Made by a program: the position numbers and the translations under genes. Below the pieces are notes generated by a model that made no database searches, was not told the origin of the DNA, and was given only the letters and a program-made list of their open reading frames with translations. Below are positions 55,074-63,237 of a stretch of 64,000 bases of DNA, one piece after another (within the stretch, counting starts at the first letter, position 1; the number at the start of each line of letters is the position of its first letter). The DNA is from JAXMBN01 sp046349875 (lineage in GTDB: Bacteria; Planctomycetota; Planctomycetia; Pirellulales; Pirellulaceae): NCBI GenBank assembly GCA_046349875.1, contig JAXMBN010000019.1:54459-118458 (forward strand), given 5' to 3'.

Positions 55074-55597
55074 GATCCGGCGACTCCTTCCGTGAGAACG
55101 CGACGTTCCATGCATTGCCGAAGGCTTTCGCGAATACGTTGCAGCGACTTGGCAACGGTATTGGGTGTCATGCCCAGCAAGTTAGCGATTGCTGCAGGCT
55201 TAAGATCATTCTCATAACGCAGATCGCAGATCTGCCGAGCTCGTCCCTCGAGTTTTGCCAAGCATTCCTGCAAGTAGTCGCGCGATCGATCCTGCGTTGA
55301 GTCCATGTCCTCAAAGGCGATGGCAAGTCGTTCCATCGTTTCCAAATCAAATACCAATCGGTTGCGTCTTCGTTCGCGAAGATAAGCTCCGACTTGATTG
55401 CGCGCGATACCCATCGCCCAATTAATGAAGTGCCGCGATGGATCGTAGGAATCAAACGATTCCAAAATCGCGATAGAGATGGCTTGGAGGACGTCATCAC
55501 GATCGCGGAAGTCGCGAACGACGGCAGCAACGTAGGCCGAAACGGTGGGTTGAGCCAAAGTCCAGTACTGAATTGCTTGCTGGTATTTTGCATCCAT
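55070..55597 (-). CDS. Sigma-70 family (ECF-type, Rhodopirellula/Verrucomicrobium group) sigma factor
   Basis: The 175-residue protein has region 2 (RDFRDRDDVLQAISIAILES, FDSYDPSRHFINWAMGIARNQVGAYLRERRRNRLV), a short linker, and region 4 with GRARQICDLRYENDLKPAAIA and LLGMTPNTVAKSLQRIRESLRQCM, the helix-turn-helix that reads -35 elements. FINWAMGIARNQ is typical of the short planctomycete/verrucomicrobial sigma factors. It is the first gene of a compact minus-strand set (sigma, anti-sigma, DN-fold protein, sulfatase, YHYH protein, phosphoesterase) and probably controls this operon. The upstream spacer, 55598-55900, would hold its own promoter. Confidence 0.9.
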   Translation of the reverse strand: MDAKYQQAIQYWTLAQPTVSAYVAAVVRDFRDRDDVLQAISIAILESFDSYDPSRHFINWAMGIARNQVGAYLRERRRNRLVFDLETMERLAIAFEDMDSTQDRSRDYLQECLAKLEGRARQICDLRYENDLKPAAIANLLGMTPNTVAKSLQRIRESLRQCMERRVLTEGVAGS

Positions 55598-55900
55598 CGG
55601 TTCTTCCCCGTCGCCATTCCGATCCGCTGCTATTGTTATTTAGCACTGCTCGTCAGATCATGACCAACATTTTGGACATTTTCTTGGCCAGCGTCAGCGA
55701 GGGACCACCCATCTCAAATCACGAAGCGTCCGCGAGGAATGTCTAAAACAACGCAAAACCACCGCGAAAACCAGTCCTTTGCTTACGCATCGACATGTGA
55801 AAATACACATGATCGCAACTTCACAAGTTACGCTTCAGGATGAGAAAGAGGACGAGCCGAGGCTTGAAGGGCCAACGATTGGAGGAACGGGCTCGAACGA
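55598..55900. other. Spacer upstream of the sigma-factor operon, with a CATGTG/CACATG inverted repeat
   Basis: No gene is seen in these 300 bp between the sigma-factor start and the adk stop. A perfect 6-bp inverted repeat CATGTG/CACATG with a 6-nt AT-rich spacer lies at 55794-55811 and could be an operator. No clear terminator for the ribosomal/adk transcript was found here. The promoter of the sigma gene should lie in the first 100 bp next to 55597. Confidence 0.4.
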
Positions 55901-56479
55901 TTAGGCAGGTGATTGATGTCGGGCGATGGCAGCTTTGATCTCTTCAAAGACCACATCGGGATTCTGCATCCCATCGATCTTTTCGAGGTTGCCCTTCTTT
56001 TCGTAATAGTCGATTAGAGGCGACGTCTGAGTGTAGAAAACGCGGAGACGGGCGCGTATGGTATCCATCGTATCGTCGGCTCGACCCTCGATCTCTGCTC
56101 GCTTCAACAACCGCTGAACGAGCTCTTCCTCGTCGGCGGTGAGGTCAAGCACCAGATCTAGTTTCTCGCCCGATGCTTCAAAATGATCGTCGAGCAATTG
56201 GGCTTGAATGAGAGTTCGTGGGAACCCATCAAAAAGAACTCCCGTTTTGCAATCGTCTTCCTTAAGACGTTGCCCCACAATTCGCATCACCAAGTGATCC
56301 GGGGCAAGCTGGCCTGCATCGAGGTAGGAAGCGACCCATCGACTCAGAGCCGTATCCTGCTTCTTCACTTGGCGAAGCATCTCTCCCGTCGACAAATGCG
56401 GAATGCCAAGAAGGTTTACCAACCTCTTGCACTGCGTTCCTTTACCTGCCCCTGGAGGACCAATAAAAACGATGCGCAT
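55901..56479 (-). CDS. adk: Adenylate kinase (short form)
   Basis: Adk balances AMP, ADP and ATP in the cytoplasm. The 192-residue product has the P-loop GPPGAGKGTQ at residues 7-16, HLSTGEMLRQ for AMP binding, DGFPRTLIQAQLLD, RAEIEGRADDTMDTIRARL and a final helix. It lacks the zinc-type LID domain, which makes it the short variant, as in many planctomycetes. It lies downstream of secY in the same transcription unit (73 bp gap), the usual position in the spc operon; map, infA and rpmJ, which often follow, are not seen. Confidence 0.94.
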   Translation of the reverse strand: MRIVFIGPPGAGKGTQCKRLVNLLGIPHLSTGEMLRQVKKQDTALSRWVASYLDAGQLAPDHLVMRIVGQRLKEDDCKTGVLFDGFPRTLIQAQLLDDHFEASGEKLDLVLDLTADEEELVQRLLKRAEIEGRADDTMDTIRARLRVFYTQTSPLIDYYEKKGNLEKIDGMQNPDVVFEEIKAAIARHQSPA

Positions 56480-56552
56480 CGATCTCTATCCCGCGTAATG
56501 CGTTCCGTGTTTCAAGTGGTCCAAGCAAGCGAAGGAAGGTGGGCGCCCTGGA

Positions 56553-57926
56553 TTAGGCTTCCAGAAGGCCTGTGTAGTTTCGCATTAGGAGATGATTGTC
56601 GATTTTTTGAATCAAATCGAATGCCACGCTCACTGCAATAAGCAGACCCGTTCCACCGTAAAATGCCGCCACATTATAAGGGACGCCAATTTGGTTGGAA
56701 ACAATGGTTGGCACAATGGCGATGATGGCCAAAAACGCCGCGCCGACATACGTAATTCGCACCATCACCTTTTCAAGATAATCTGCAGTTCGCTTACCGG
56801 GACGATATCCAGGAATGAACGTGCCGTGGTCCTTCAAGTTCTCCGACATCTCCTTGGGGTTGAACGAAATCGACGTCCAGAAGTAGCAGAAGAAGAAGAT
56901 CAAGATGATGTAGAAGAGGTTGTAAAGGAAGGAGTTCCCGCCCTGGAAGATTCCTGAGAGGTTATTGAAAAGCTGGAACCAGAAGTCCGAGATACCAATA
57001 AACAACTGGCTGATTCCGCCGAAGATAACACCGGGGATCATCAACAAACTGCTGGCGAAAATGATCGGCATCACGCCCGCTTGATTGATCCGCAAAGGCA
57101 GATACTGTTTCGCTCCACCATACACTCGGCGACCGCGAACGTGTTTAGCGCTATGGGTCGGAATTCGACGTTGTGCAAGCGTAATGAAGACCACCGCAAA
57201 GACCACGGCAACGAATAACGCTCCCAAAACGATCAAGACGTCTGGCCCAATGTTGCCAGGGGTAAGACCGCTGAGCGAAGGTTGGAAGTTCGAACGCAGG
57301 TCCCATAAGGCTTTTGGCATTTGAGCCAAAATGCCGGACATAATCAGCAAGCTAATACCGTTGCCGATGCCATACTCATCGATCTGCTCACCAAGCCACA
57401 TTAAGAAGACGGTTCCGCAGGTCATCACAGCGATGGCCGTGATCTGCCAACCCAATGAAAGAGTCGTCGTGCCATCGGCAAAGAACTGTTCTGCAATTTG
57501 ACCTTGTTCGGCCGAGTTACCTCCCATCGCCATGAAGCGAAGGTACATGTAACTTTGAATCAGGCAGATGAAAACGGTCAGGTATCGAGTGTACTCGTTA
57601 ATCTTTTTGCGACCGGTTTCACCTTCCTTGCGAAGTTGTTCGATCGGCTTCCAAACCGTACCGAGCAACTGGAAGATAATCGATGCCGAAATGTAGGGCA
57701 TGATTCCCAAGCCGAAGATCGTCAGCGATCGCAAGTCGGTTGCTGCGAAGACCGACGCCTTTTGCAAAAAGGCGACGATGTCCGTATTCGTTTCGATGTA
57801 GGTGTTCTTTACGACCGGCAGGCGAATCTGATAGCCGACGCGATAGACCGCGAGAAGGAGCAAGGTCAAGAAGATCTTCTGTCGCAGCTCGGGTATCGTA
57901 AAAACAACTCGGAGTTTTTCGAGCAT
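56553..57926 (-). CDS. secY: Preprotein translocase subunit SecY
   Basis: SecY is the ten-helix channel of the Sec translocon, which works with the SecDF and YajC at 15-19 kb. The product of about 457 residues has GYQIRLPVV, the lateral-gate region GIMPYISASIIFQLL, EQIDEYGIGNGISLLIMSGIL, the large cytoplasmic loop AQRRIPTHSAKHVRGRR, GVMPIIFASSLLMIP and GFIPGYRPGKRTADYLEKVM, all in order. The ATG at 57926 (MLEKLRVVFTIPELRQKI) is the natural start; an in-frame codon at 58025 would extend it by 33 residues of poor character. It follows rplO by 150 bp and precedes adk. Confidence 0.96.
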   Translation of the reverse strand: MLEKLRVVFTIPELRQKIFLTLLLLAVYRVGYQIRLPVVKNTYIETNTDIVAFLQKASVFAATDLRSLTIFGLGIMPYISASIIFQLLGTVWKPIEQLRKEGETGRKKINEYTRYLTVFICLIQSYMYLRFMAMGGNSAEQGQIAEQFFADGTTTLSLGWQITAIAVMTCGTVFLMWLGEQIDEYGIGNGISLLIMSGILAQMPKALWDLRSNFQPSLSGLTPGNIGPDVLIVLGALFVAVVFAVVFITLAQRRIPTHSAKHVRGRRVYGGAKQYLPLRINQAGVMPIIFASSLLMIPGVIFGGISQLFIGISDFWFQLFNNLSGIFQGGNSFLYNLFYIILIFFFCYFWTSISFNPKEMSENLKDHGTFIPGYRPGKRTADYLEKVMVRITYVGAAFLAIIAIVPTIVSNQIGVPYNVAAFYGGTGLLIAVSVAFDLIQKIDNHLLMRNYTGLLEA

Positions 57927-58073
57927 AATCCTGTTCCCTGCACGAATGGGCCAGATAAAACACTGGCTATCAAAAAAGATCGCCCGGGACGGAAAGCCGA
58001 CCAGGGCGAACTTGTAAGGATTCACTACGTTGCGATCTGTTCATCGGCATTTCCATACCGTGTCAATCGCATG

Positions 58074-58577
58074 TTACTTGTTGCCCGCCGCCTGCTTCAA
58101 CGCTTCAACACGTTCATCGGGAGTACGTTTGGCTGGTACGATTTGTACCGAACCACCAGCAGCCTCGATCTTCTGCTTGGCGACTTCGCTGATTCGCGTA
58201 ACGATCAGCTTTAGAGGCTTGGTAACGTTACCGTCACCCAAGACTTTGATTTCGTCGAAGACAACCTTTGCGAGACCGCATTCCTTGAGCTTTTCAGGGG
58301 TCACTTCTGCGTTGGCTTCGAAAGCTGCATCGATGTCACCGACATTGACCGGGAACACGTTGGGAGCAAACTTGTTGTTAAATCCACGCTTTGGAATTCG
58401 GCGGATCATTTCCAGCTGACCACCTTGGAAGGCGGGGTGCATGGAATAACCACTTCGAGACTTGTGACCATTCGAGCCTTTGCCCGCGGTCTTTCCAAAA
58501 CCTGAACCTAGTCCACGACCGATGCGTTTGCGTTTCTTGTTACGGAGGATTCCGTCATTGGCGTCATGAATTTGCAT
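58074..58577 (-). CDS. rplO: 50S ribosomal protein L15
   Basis: The 167-residue protein begins MQIHDANDGILRNKKRKRIG, followed by GSGFGKTAGKGSNGHKSRSG and FQGGQLEMIRRIPKRGFNN, which are the L15 hallmarks. A C-terminal globular domain ends in LIVTRISEVAKQKIEAAGGS. The start at 58577 lies one base after the rpsE stop. No rpmD (L30) gene lies between rpsE and rplO; planctomycetes and several other phyla lack L30. Confidence 0.96.
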   Translation of the reverse strand: MQIHDANDGILRNKKRKRIGRGLGSGFGKTAGKGSNGHKSRSGYSMHPAFQGGQLEMIRRIPKRGFNNKFAPNVFPVNVGDIDAAFEANAEVTPEKLKECGLAKVVFDEIKVLGDGNVTKPLKLIVTRISEVAKQKIEAAGGSVQIVPAKRTPDERVEALKQAAGNK

Positions 58578-58578
58578 G

Positions 58579-59073
58579 TTAGAGGCTAACTCCTCGCAAA
58601 CGAGCAACATCTTCGCGCGTTCGCAGCTTGCTCAAGGCATCAAACGTTGCCTTGATGAGAACCGTTGGATTGTTTGAGCTAAAGCTCTTGGTCAAAATGT
58701 CGTGAATACCGGCTGCTTCACAAACGGCTCGGACGGTTTGTCCGGCGATGATACCCGTACCAGCGCTAGCTGGCATCAGGAGAACGCGAGCTGCACCGTA
58801 GTGGCCCCAAACTGCGTGAGGCAATGTTCCATTGACGATGGGAATCGTCAGCATATCCCGCATGGCTTGCTTTTGAGCCTTGGCAACGCTGGGTGGAACT
58901 TCGTTGGCTTTGCCGTATCCATAGCCGACTTTACCCTTCCCGTCGCCGACAACGACGAGAGCGGCAAAACTGAAGCGACGACCACCTTTCACAACGGCGG
59001 CACAGCGTTTGATCTTCAGTACGCGATCGATAAACTCGCTTTGCTGAGCGGATGATTCCAGAGCTTTGGACAC
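58579..59073 (-). CDS. rpsE: 30S ribosomal protein S5
   Basis: The 164-residue protein has the double-stranded RNA-binding-like N-domain (IDRVLKIKRCAAVVKGGRRF; ALVVVGDGKGKVGYGYGKA, the signature for S5) and the C-domain with VLLMPASAGTGIIAGQTVRA and VCEAAGIHDILTKSFSS. The length is normal. It stops one base before the rplO start and is 50 bp downstream of rplR. Confidence 0.97.
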   Translation of the reverse strand: MSKALESSAQQSEFIDRVLKIKRCAAVVKGGRRFSFAALVVVGDGKGKVGYGYGKANEVPPSVAKAQKQAMRDMLTIPIVNGTLPHAVWGHYGAARVLLMPASAGTGIIAGQTVRAVCEAAGIHDILTKSFSSNNPTVLIKATFDALSKLRTREDVARLRGVSL

Positions 59074-59124
59074 GCTTTGTCAACTCCAACTGAAAATGGC
59101 TAATAAATTCGTCACGAATCGGGT

Positions 59125-59493
59125 CTAGAATTCCAATCCTGCTTCGCGAGCTGCATCGGCAAACGCAGCCACACGACCATGATACTTGCAATGCCCGCGG
59201 TCTAGAGCAACCTTGGTTATTCCCTTGGCCTTGGCACGCTCAGCTAAGATCTTACCCAATTTTGCGGCGGCTGCACAGTTGCCACCATAACCGATCGACT
59301 GACGAATGTCTTTGTCGCGAGTCGAGGCAGAAACCAGGGTATTTCCAGCCAAATCGTCGATTACTTGGCAAGCAAGCCCAGTCAACGTTCGATGGACGGT
59401 CAACCGAGGACGATCCGCCGTACCTCGAATGCGACCACGAACTCGATAGCGTCGTCGCTGACGTTGAACATTGATAAGTTTTCGAATTTCCAC
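59125..59493 (-). CDS. rplR: 50S ribosomal protein L18
   Basis: The 122-residue protein has the L18 pattern for 5S rRNA binding: RVRGRIRGTADRPRLTVHRT, CQVIDDLAGNTLVSASTRDK, CAAAAKLGKILAERAKAKGI and VALDRGHCKYHGRVAAFADAAREAGLEF. The length is standard. It lies between rplF (56 bp) and rpsE (51 bp). Confidence 0.96.
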   Translation of the reverse strand: MEIRKLINVQRQRRRYRVRGRIRGTADRPRLTVHRTLTGLACQVIDDLAGNTLVSASTRDKDIRQSIGYGGNCAAAAKLGKILAERAKAKGITKVALDRGHCKYHGRVAAFADAAREAGLEF

Positions 59494-59549
59494 GGCAACT
59501 TCTCACGAAACAAAAACGCTTGAATACGGAATCCCACGAGTGCTGAGTC

Positions 59550-60092
59550 TTAGGTCGCACTCTTACCAGGTTTGATCTTAACGACTTCACCTTGGTATCG
59601 AACCCCTTTACCTTTGTAGGGTTCGGGTTTGCGAAGCGAGCGAACAGCAGCTGCAAATTGACCTACAGCTTGCTTGTCGCATCCCTTCACAACGATGTGT
59701 GTTTGATCTGGGCAAGTGACTTCCAAATTGGAAGGAATATCGACTTGCAGTTCGTTTGCGAATCCAACTCGCAGTTGTAGGACTTTACCTTTGATGGCAC
59801 AAAGGTAACCCACGCCCACGACTTCGAGTCGCTTTTCATAGCCATTCTTAACGCCGATGATCATGTTTTCGACCAAGGCGCGAGTTAGACCGTGCAAGCT
59901 TCGCGACATGCGCTCATCATCGCTTCGGCTAACACTGACGCTTTTTCCATCAGCAGCGACTTCGACTTGCACTTCAGGGCGATGAGTGAACTCAAGCTTG
60001 CCCTTAGGTCCTTCGACGACAATAGTACCGTCGTTCACGGCGACTTTAACGCCATCCAAAACGGTAACCGGTTTTTTTCCAATACGTGACAT
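59550..60092 (-). CDS. rplF: 50S ribosomal protein L6
   Basis: The 180-residue protein starts MSRIGKKPV and shows the two repeated alpha/beta domains of L6: VAVNDGTIVVEGPKGKLEF, a middle GVKNGYEKRLEVVGVGYLC, and the signature KPEPYKGKGVRYQGE with a basic end KIKPGKS. The normal rpsH stop at 60128-60130 lies 35 bp upstream; the rpsH frame as it stands would run into the first 47 bases of rplF. Confidence 0.97.
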   Translation of the reverse strand: MSRIGKKPVTVLDGVKVAVNDGTIVVEGPKGKLEFTHRPEVQVEVAADGKSVSVSRSDDERMSRSLHGLTRALVENMIIGVKNGYEKRLEVVGVGYLCAIKGKVLQLRVGFANELQVDIPSNLEVTCPDQTHIVVKGCDKQAVGQFAAAVRSLRKPEPYKGKGVRYQGEVVKIKPGKSAT

Positions 60093-60127
60093 GGTTCAAT
60101 GCTCTTGCAATACTGCAAACTTGAGTC

Positions 60128-60525
60128 TTAGGCAAATCCCCGCAGAGGACTTCGCCGCCCAAATTCTGCTGCCGTGCTTCTCGATCGCTGATAACGCCGC
60201 GACTGGTGCTGAGTATGGAGATACCCAAACCATTCAATACAGGTCGCAATTCCTTGCTCTTTGCATAAACGCGTCGGCCAGGCTTGCTTACACGCTTGAT
60301 CGTTTGGATCACACGTTCGCCGTTGGGGCCATATTTAAGCTCCAAACGGAGCAACTTGGATGGTTCGCCTTCGACTTCGGTCACATCCCAAATGTAGCCT
60401 TCGCGTTTAAGTACCTCGGCAACGCCCAAGCGTACTCGCGACGAAGACATTTCAACATAAGGACGCTCGACACGCACCGCGTTACGAATCCGAGTGAGCA
60501 TGTCGGCAACTGGGTCGGTCATCAT
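60128..60525 (-). CDS. rpsH: 30S ribosomal protein S8 (C-terminal frameshift)
   Basis: S8 organises the central domain of 16S rRNA. The protein has MTDPVADMLTRIRNAVR, REGYIWDVTEVEG, IKRVSKPGRRVYAKSKELR, LNGLGISILSTSRGVISDRE and ARQQNLGGEVLC. After GGEVLC the frame as given runs on for another 27 residues over the start of rplF, to 60046, with no S8 character. Adding one base around 60140-60143 gives a stop at 60128-60130 and exactly 132 residues, the usual S8 length. A one-base deletion in the sequence is therefore likely. Start is one of two adjacent ATG codons at 60525 and 60522. Confidence 0.93.
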
Positions 60526-60543
60526 AATTGTTCAAATCCCCTT

Positions 60544-60729
60544 TTACCAACTCGCCTTGCGCACGCCAGGGATCAGGCCCTGGTCGGCCAGCTTACGAAA
60601 ACAAATGCGGCAAATGCCAAACTTACGATAGACTGCTCGCGGTCGCCCACAAAGCTTGCAGCGGTTCTCGCGACGAGTCGAAAACTTCGGCTCGCGGTTT
60701 GCTTTCGCAATCTTACTCTTGCTAGCCAC
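60544..60729 (-). CDS. rpsN: 30S ribosomal protein S14, zinc-binding type
   Basis: The 61-residue protein is the short, zinc-type S14: Cys24, Cys27, Cys40 and Cys43 form CKLC...CRIC, followed by FRKLADQGLIPGVRKASW. It lies between rplE and rpsH as in the standard spc operon. Confidence 0.97.
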   Translation of the reverse strand: MASKSKIAKANREPKFSTRRENRCKLCGRPRAVYRKFGICRICFRKLADQGLIPGVRKASW

Positions 60730-60816
60730 GGGTTATGGTTCCCAATACTTGGTGTTACTTTTCCAACTGGATTTCGCTCTTCTCAGGATCGAGAATCGGC
60801 TCCATCCCTCGCTTTT

Positions 60817-61380
60817 TTAGTTACCTTTGGACTTCTTTGGAGCTCGGAATGGCAATCCGAACTGTTCAAGCAACGCAAACGCTTGCTCGTTGTTTGGAGC
60901 TGACGTCACGATGGTAATGTTCATCCCCTGAGGTTTGGTGAATTTGTCCGGATTCAATTCGGGAAACACCAAGGACTCGGACAATCCGAGGCTGTAATTT
61001 CCGTGGCCATCGAAGGCCGTGCGGCTAATACCGCGGAAGTCACGCACTCGAGGAAGAACAATACTGATCAATCGATCGAGAAACTCGTACATTCGGGCGC
61101 GGCGAAGGGTCACCTTGCAACCGATAGGTACACCTTCGCGGAGCTTGAAGCCTGCGATGGAGTTTCGCGAAATCGTCAAAACCGGTTTTTGACCAGCGAT
61201 TTCCGTCATGAGGTCGGCAGCATAATCCAGGTTCTTCTTATCCTGCATTGCTGAGCCAACACCCATGTTGATCGTAATCTTCTCAATCGCGGGAATCGCC
61301 ATGGGATTACCGATATTGAGTTGCTCCGCCAACTTAGGGCGAATCACGTTTAAATATTTCTCTTGAAGTCTAGGAGCCAT
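60817..61380 (-). CDS. rplE: 50S ribosomal protein L5
   Basis: The 187-residue protein begins MAPRLQEKYLNVIRPKLAE and carries the L5 signature ITINMGVGSAMQDKKNLDYA, then GQKPVLTISRNSIAGFKLRE, GCKVTLRRARMYEFLDRLI, DFRGISRTAFDGHGNYSLG, and the final FPELNPDKFTKPQGMNITIV. L5 binds 5S rRNA. Length and order are normal; it lies 68 bp after rplX. Confidence 0.97.
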   Translation of the reverse strand: MAPRLQEKYLNVIRPKLAEQLNIGNPMAIPAIEKITINMGVGSAMQDKKNLDYAADLMTEIAGQKPVLTISRNSIAGFKLREGVPIGCKVTLRRARMYEFLDRLISIVLPRVRDFRGISRTAFDGHGNYSLGLSESLVFPELNPDKFTKPQGMNITIVTSAPNNEQAFALLEQFGLPFRAPKKSKGN

Positions 61381-61448
61381 AGCTCTTTATCTCTCTCTTC
61401 TTTCGCTTTCGGCCGAGTTGGGTTGGAAAGCAATATATGGGCAATGGA

Positions 61449-61802
61449 CTACTTCTTCGTTGCGTGACCTGCTCGCGGTGGAGCAATCACGCCTAGCGAA
61501 ACACCGCTCTTCTTGGCAAATCGTTCTTTGCTGCCGTCGGCGAGGAAGCGAACTCCAAGGCGGGTTGGCTTTCCTGACTGCGGGCAAATCACCATGACTT
61601 TGCAAGCGGGCATAAAATTCTCACGGGACAAACGGCCCCCTTGAGGATTTCGTTGGGATCGCTTTACGTGCTTGTAAACCTTGTTCAGACCTTCAACCAC
61701 GACGAGGTTGTTCTTGCGGTCGACCTTGAGGACCTTACCGCGTTGACCTGCATCGCGACCGGCGATGACTTGTACGACATCGTTTTCTCGAATCAACATC
61801 AC
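61449..61802 (-). CDS. rplX: 50S ribosomal protein L24
   Basis: The 117-residue protein has the KOW motif of L24: VVQVIAGRDAGQRGKVLKVD, then NLVVVEGLNKVYKHVK, GRLSRENFMPACKVMVICPQ and SGKPTRLGVRFLADGSKERF. The start overlaps the rplN stop by 4 bp (ATGA-type), and either of two adjacent ATG codons may serve. Confidence 0.96.
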   Translation of the reverse strand: MMLIRENDVVQVIAGRDAGQRGKVLKVDRKNNLVVVEGLNKVYKHVKRSQRNPQGGRLSRENFMPACKVMVICPQSGKPTRLGVRFLADGSKERFAKKSGVSLGVIAPPRAGHATKK

Positions 61803-62167
61803 ACCACCTCGCTCGCCAAGCTGACGATCTTCATGAAATTGCGTTCTCGCAATTCACGGGCAACAGCGCCGAAAATACGGGTGCCACGTGGATTGGAGTC
61901 TTTGTCGATCAAGACTACGGCGTTGCTATCGAAGCGAATGTAGCTGCCATCGGGACGGCGGCATGGTTGCTTGGTACGAACGATTACAGCTCGTACCACA
62001 GCCTTCTTCTTAACTTCACTTCCAGGAATCACGCTCTTTACTGAGCAGATGATGATATCACCCAAGCCCGCGTAGCGTCGACGCGATCCGCCTAGAACCT
62101 TGATGCACATAACTTCCTTGGCTCCGGTGTTATCCGCAACCTGAAGTCGGCTTTCTTGTTGAATCAT
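61799..62167 (-). CDS. rplN: 50S ribosomal protein L14
   Basis: The 122-residue protein shows the L14 beta-barrel pattern: MIQQESRLQVADNTGAKEV, CIKVLGGSRRRYAGLGDIII, VKKKAVVRAVIVRTKQPCRR, SYIRFDSNAVVLID and GTRIFGAVARELRERNFMKI. Length is exactly typical. It starts 2 bp after the rpsQ stop and overlaps rplX. Confidence 0.97.
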   Translation of the reverse strand: MIQQESRLQVADNTGAKEVMCIKVLGGSRRRYAGLGDIIICSVKSVIPGSEVKKKAVVRAVIVRTKQPCRRPDGSYIRFDSNAVVLIDKDSNPRGTRIFGAVARELRERNFMKIVSLASEVV

Positions 62168-62169
62168 GA

Positions 62170-62508
62170 CTAGGCTCCTCCCTCACTCTTCGTCTCGAGT
62201 GTTTGAACAACATCTTGTTGCTCTGCTTCACGTCGAGCATTGCGCATCGCAGCCAAGTCCACTTCCTTGTTCTTCTCGACGACGCGGACGAGCTTCCATC
62301 GCTTGAGCTTGGACAATGGTGGAGATTCCATGATCTCAACCTTGTCGCCCATCGCCGACGCGTTTTCCTCGTCATGGACGTGGCAAACCGTCTTGCGGCG
62401 AATGATCTTCTTGTACTTTCGGTGTCTCACCAATCGCTCGATCTCAACGCGACGTGTCTTCGCCGCTCGATCGCTGGTGACGATTCCTACCAAAACTCGA
62501 CGTGGCAT
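62170..62508 (-). CDS. rpsQ: 30S ribosomal protein S17 with C-terminal extension
   Basis: The first ~80 residues are S17: VLVGIVTSDRAAKTRRVEIE, VRHRKYKKIIRRKTVCHVHD, GDKVEIMESPPLSKLKRWKL. The protein continues with a charged C-terminal tail (KNKEVDLAAMRNARREAEQQ, then ETKSEGGA), giving 112 residues against the usual 80-90. It sits between rpmC and rplN. Confidence 0.95.
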   Translation of the reverse strand: MPRRVLVGIVTSDRAAKTRRVEIERLVRHRKYKKIIRRKTVCHVHDEENASAMGDKVEIMESPPLSKLKRWKLVRVVEKNKEVDLAAMRNARREAEQQDVVQTLETKSEGGA

Positions 62509-62601
62509 AAATCAACTCGTTACACAAAAAATTTGGCCTATTCGATTTCAGCTCTTCGCCATTTGCGAAGAGCCTAGCCCTTCCAGAGCAACCGCATCAC
62601 C

Positions 62602-62811
62602 TTACGATTTAGCAGAAGCTCGTTCGTTCTGGATCGTGCGAACACGGGCGATCAATCGCCGGTTCTTGCGAACCTGACTGGGGACATTGACTCGTTCGGT
62701 TTGAGCCTGAATTCGCAGACGAAACAGCGTCTCTGCGGCCTCTTTGGCCGTCAGCTCCAACTGTTCATCGCTCATTTCACGAATGTCTTTAACCTTCACG
62801 GCATTACCCAT
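62602..62811 (-). CDS. rpmC: 50S ribosomal protein L29
   Basis: The 69-residue helical protein has VKDIREMSDEQLELTAKEAA, LFRLRIQAQTERVNVPSQVR and NRRLIARVRTIQNERAS, matching L29. It lies between rplP (18 bp) and rpsQ (93 bp). L29 sits near the polypeptide exit tunnel, next to L23. Confidence 0.95.
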   Translation of the reverse strand: MGNAVKVKDIREMSDEQLELTAKEAAETLFRLRIQAQTERVNVPSQVRKNRRLIARVRTIQNERASAKS

Positions 62812-62829
62812 ATTGCAAAAATGTTTTCA

Positions 62830-63237
62830 CTAAGCAGGGCGGCGTCGAATGAATCGAACCTTCACAGGCATCTTGGCAGCGAGACGAGCAAAGCAAACCT
62901 TGGCTTGTTGCTCATTCACACCGCTCAATTCAAACAAAACCGTTCCTGGTTTCACCACGGCGACCCAATATTCTGGTTCACCCTTTCCTTTACCCATTCG
63001 AGTCTCCAATGGCTTGGAGCTCACAGGCTTGTCAGGAAAAATTCGAATGTAGAGTCGACCTTCACCACGAACGTACTGATTAGCAGCAATACGTCCCGCT
63101 TCGATTGTCTGAGCTCGGATCCATCCCGGTTGCATGCATTGCAATCCGAAGTCCCCGAAGACAACCTTGTTACCGCGGGTTGCATTACCTTTTATACGTC
63201 CTCTTTGGCTTTTTCGGTGCTTGACCCGCTTGGGCAT
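62830..63237 (-). CDS. rplP: 50S ribosomal protein L16
   Basis: The 135-residue protein starts MPKRVKHRKSQRGRIKGNA and has VVFGDFGLQCMQPGWIRAQT, AGRIAANQYVRGEGRLYIRI, FPDKPVSSKPLETRMGKGKG and the final KVCFARLAAKMPVKVRFI. I use the ATG at 63237, the family start; in-frame codons upstream at 63255 and 63246 are less likely. The start lies 53 bp inside the 3' end of rpsC as drawn, an unusually long overlap. Confidence 0.96.
   Translation of the reverse strand: MPKRVKHRKSQRGRIKGNATRGNKVVFGDFGLQCMQPGWIRAQTIEAGRIAANQYVRGEGRLYIRIFPDKPVSSKPLETRMGKGKGEPEYWVAVVKPGTVLFELSGVNEQQAKVCFARLAAKMPVKVRFIRRRPA

Noticed and set aside
55598..55900. tRNA or small RNA gene upstream of the sigma operon
   Set aside because: No cloverleaf or terminator was seen, only a short CATGTG/CACATG repeat.
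57498..58214. 238-codon plus-strand frame
   Set aside because: It is opposite secY and rplO; no motif or ribosome binding site.
59986..60903. 305-codon plus-strand frame
   Set aside because: It is opposite rplF, rpsH, rpsN and rplE, all unambiguous on the minus strand.
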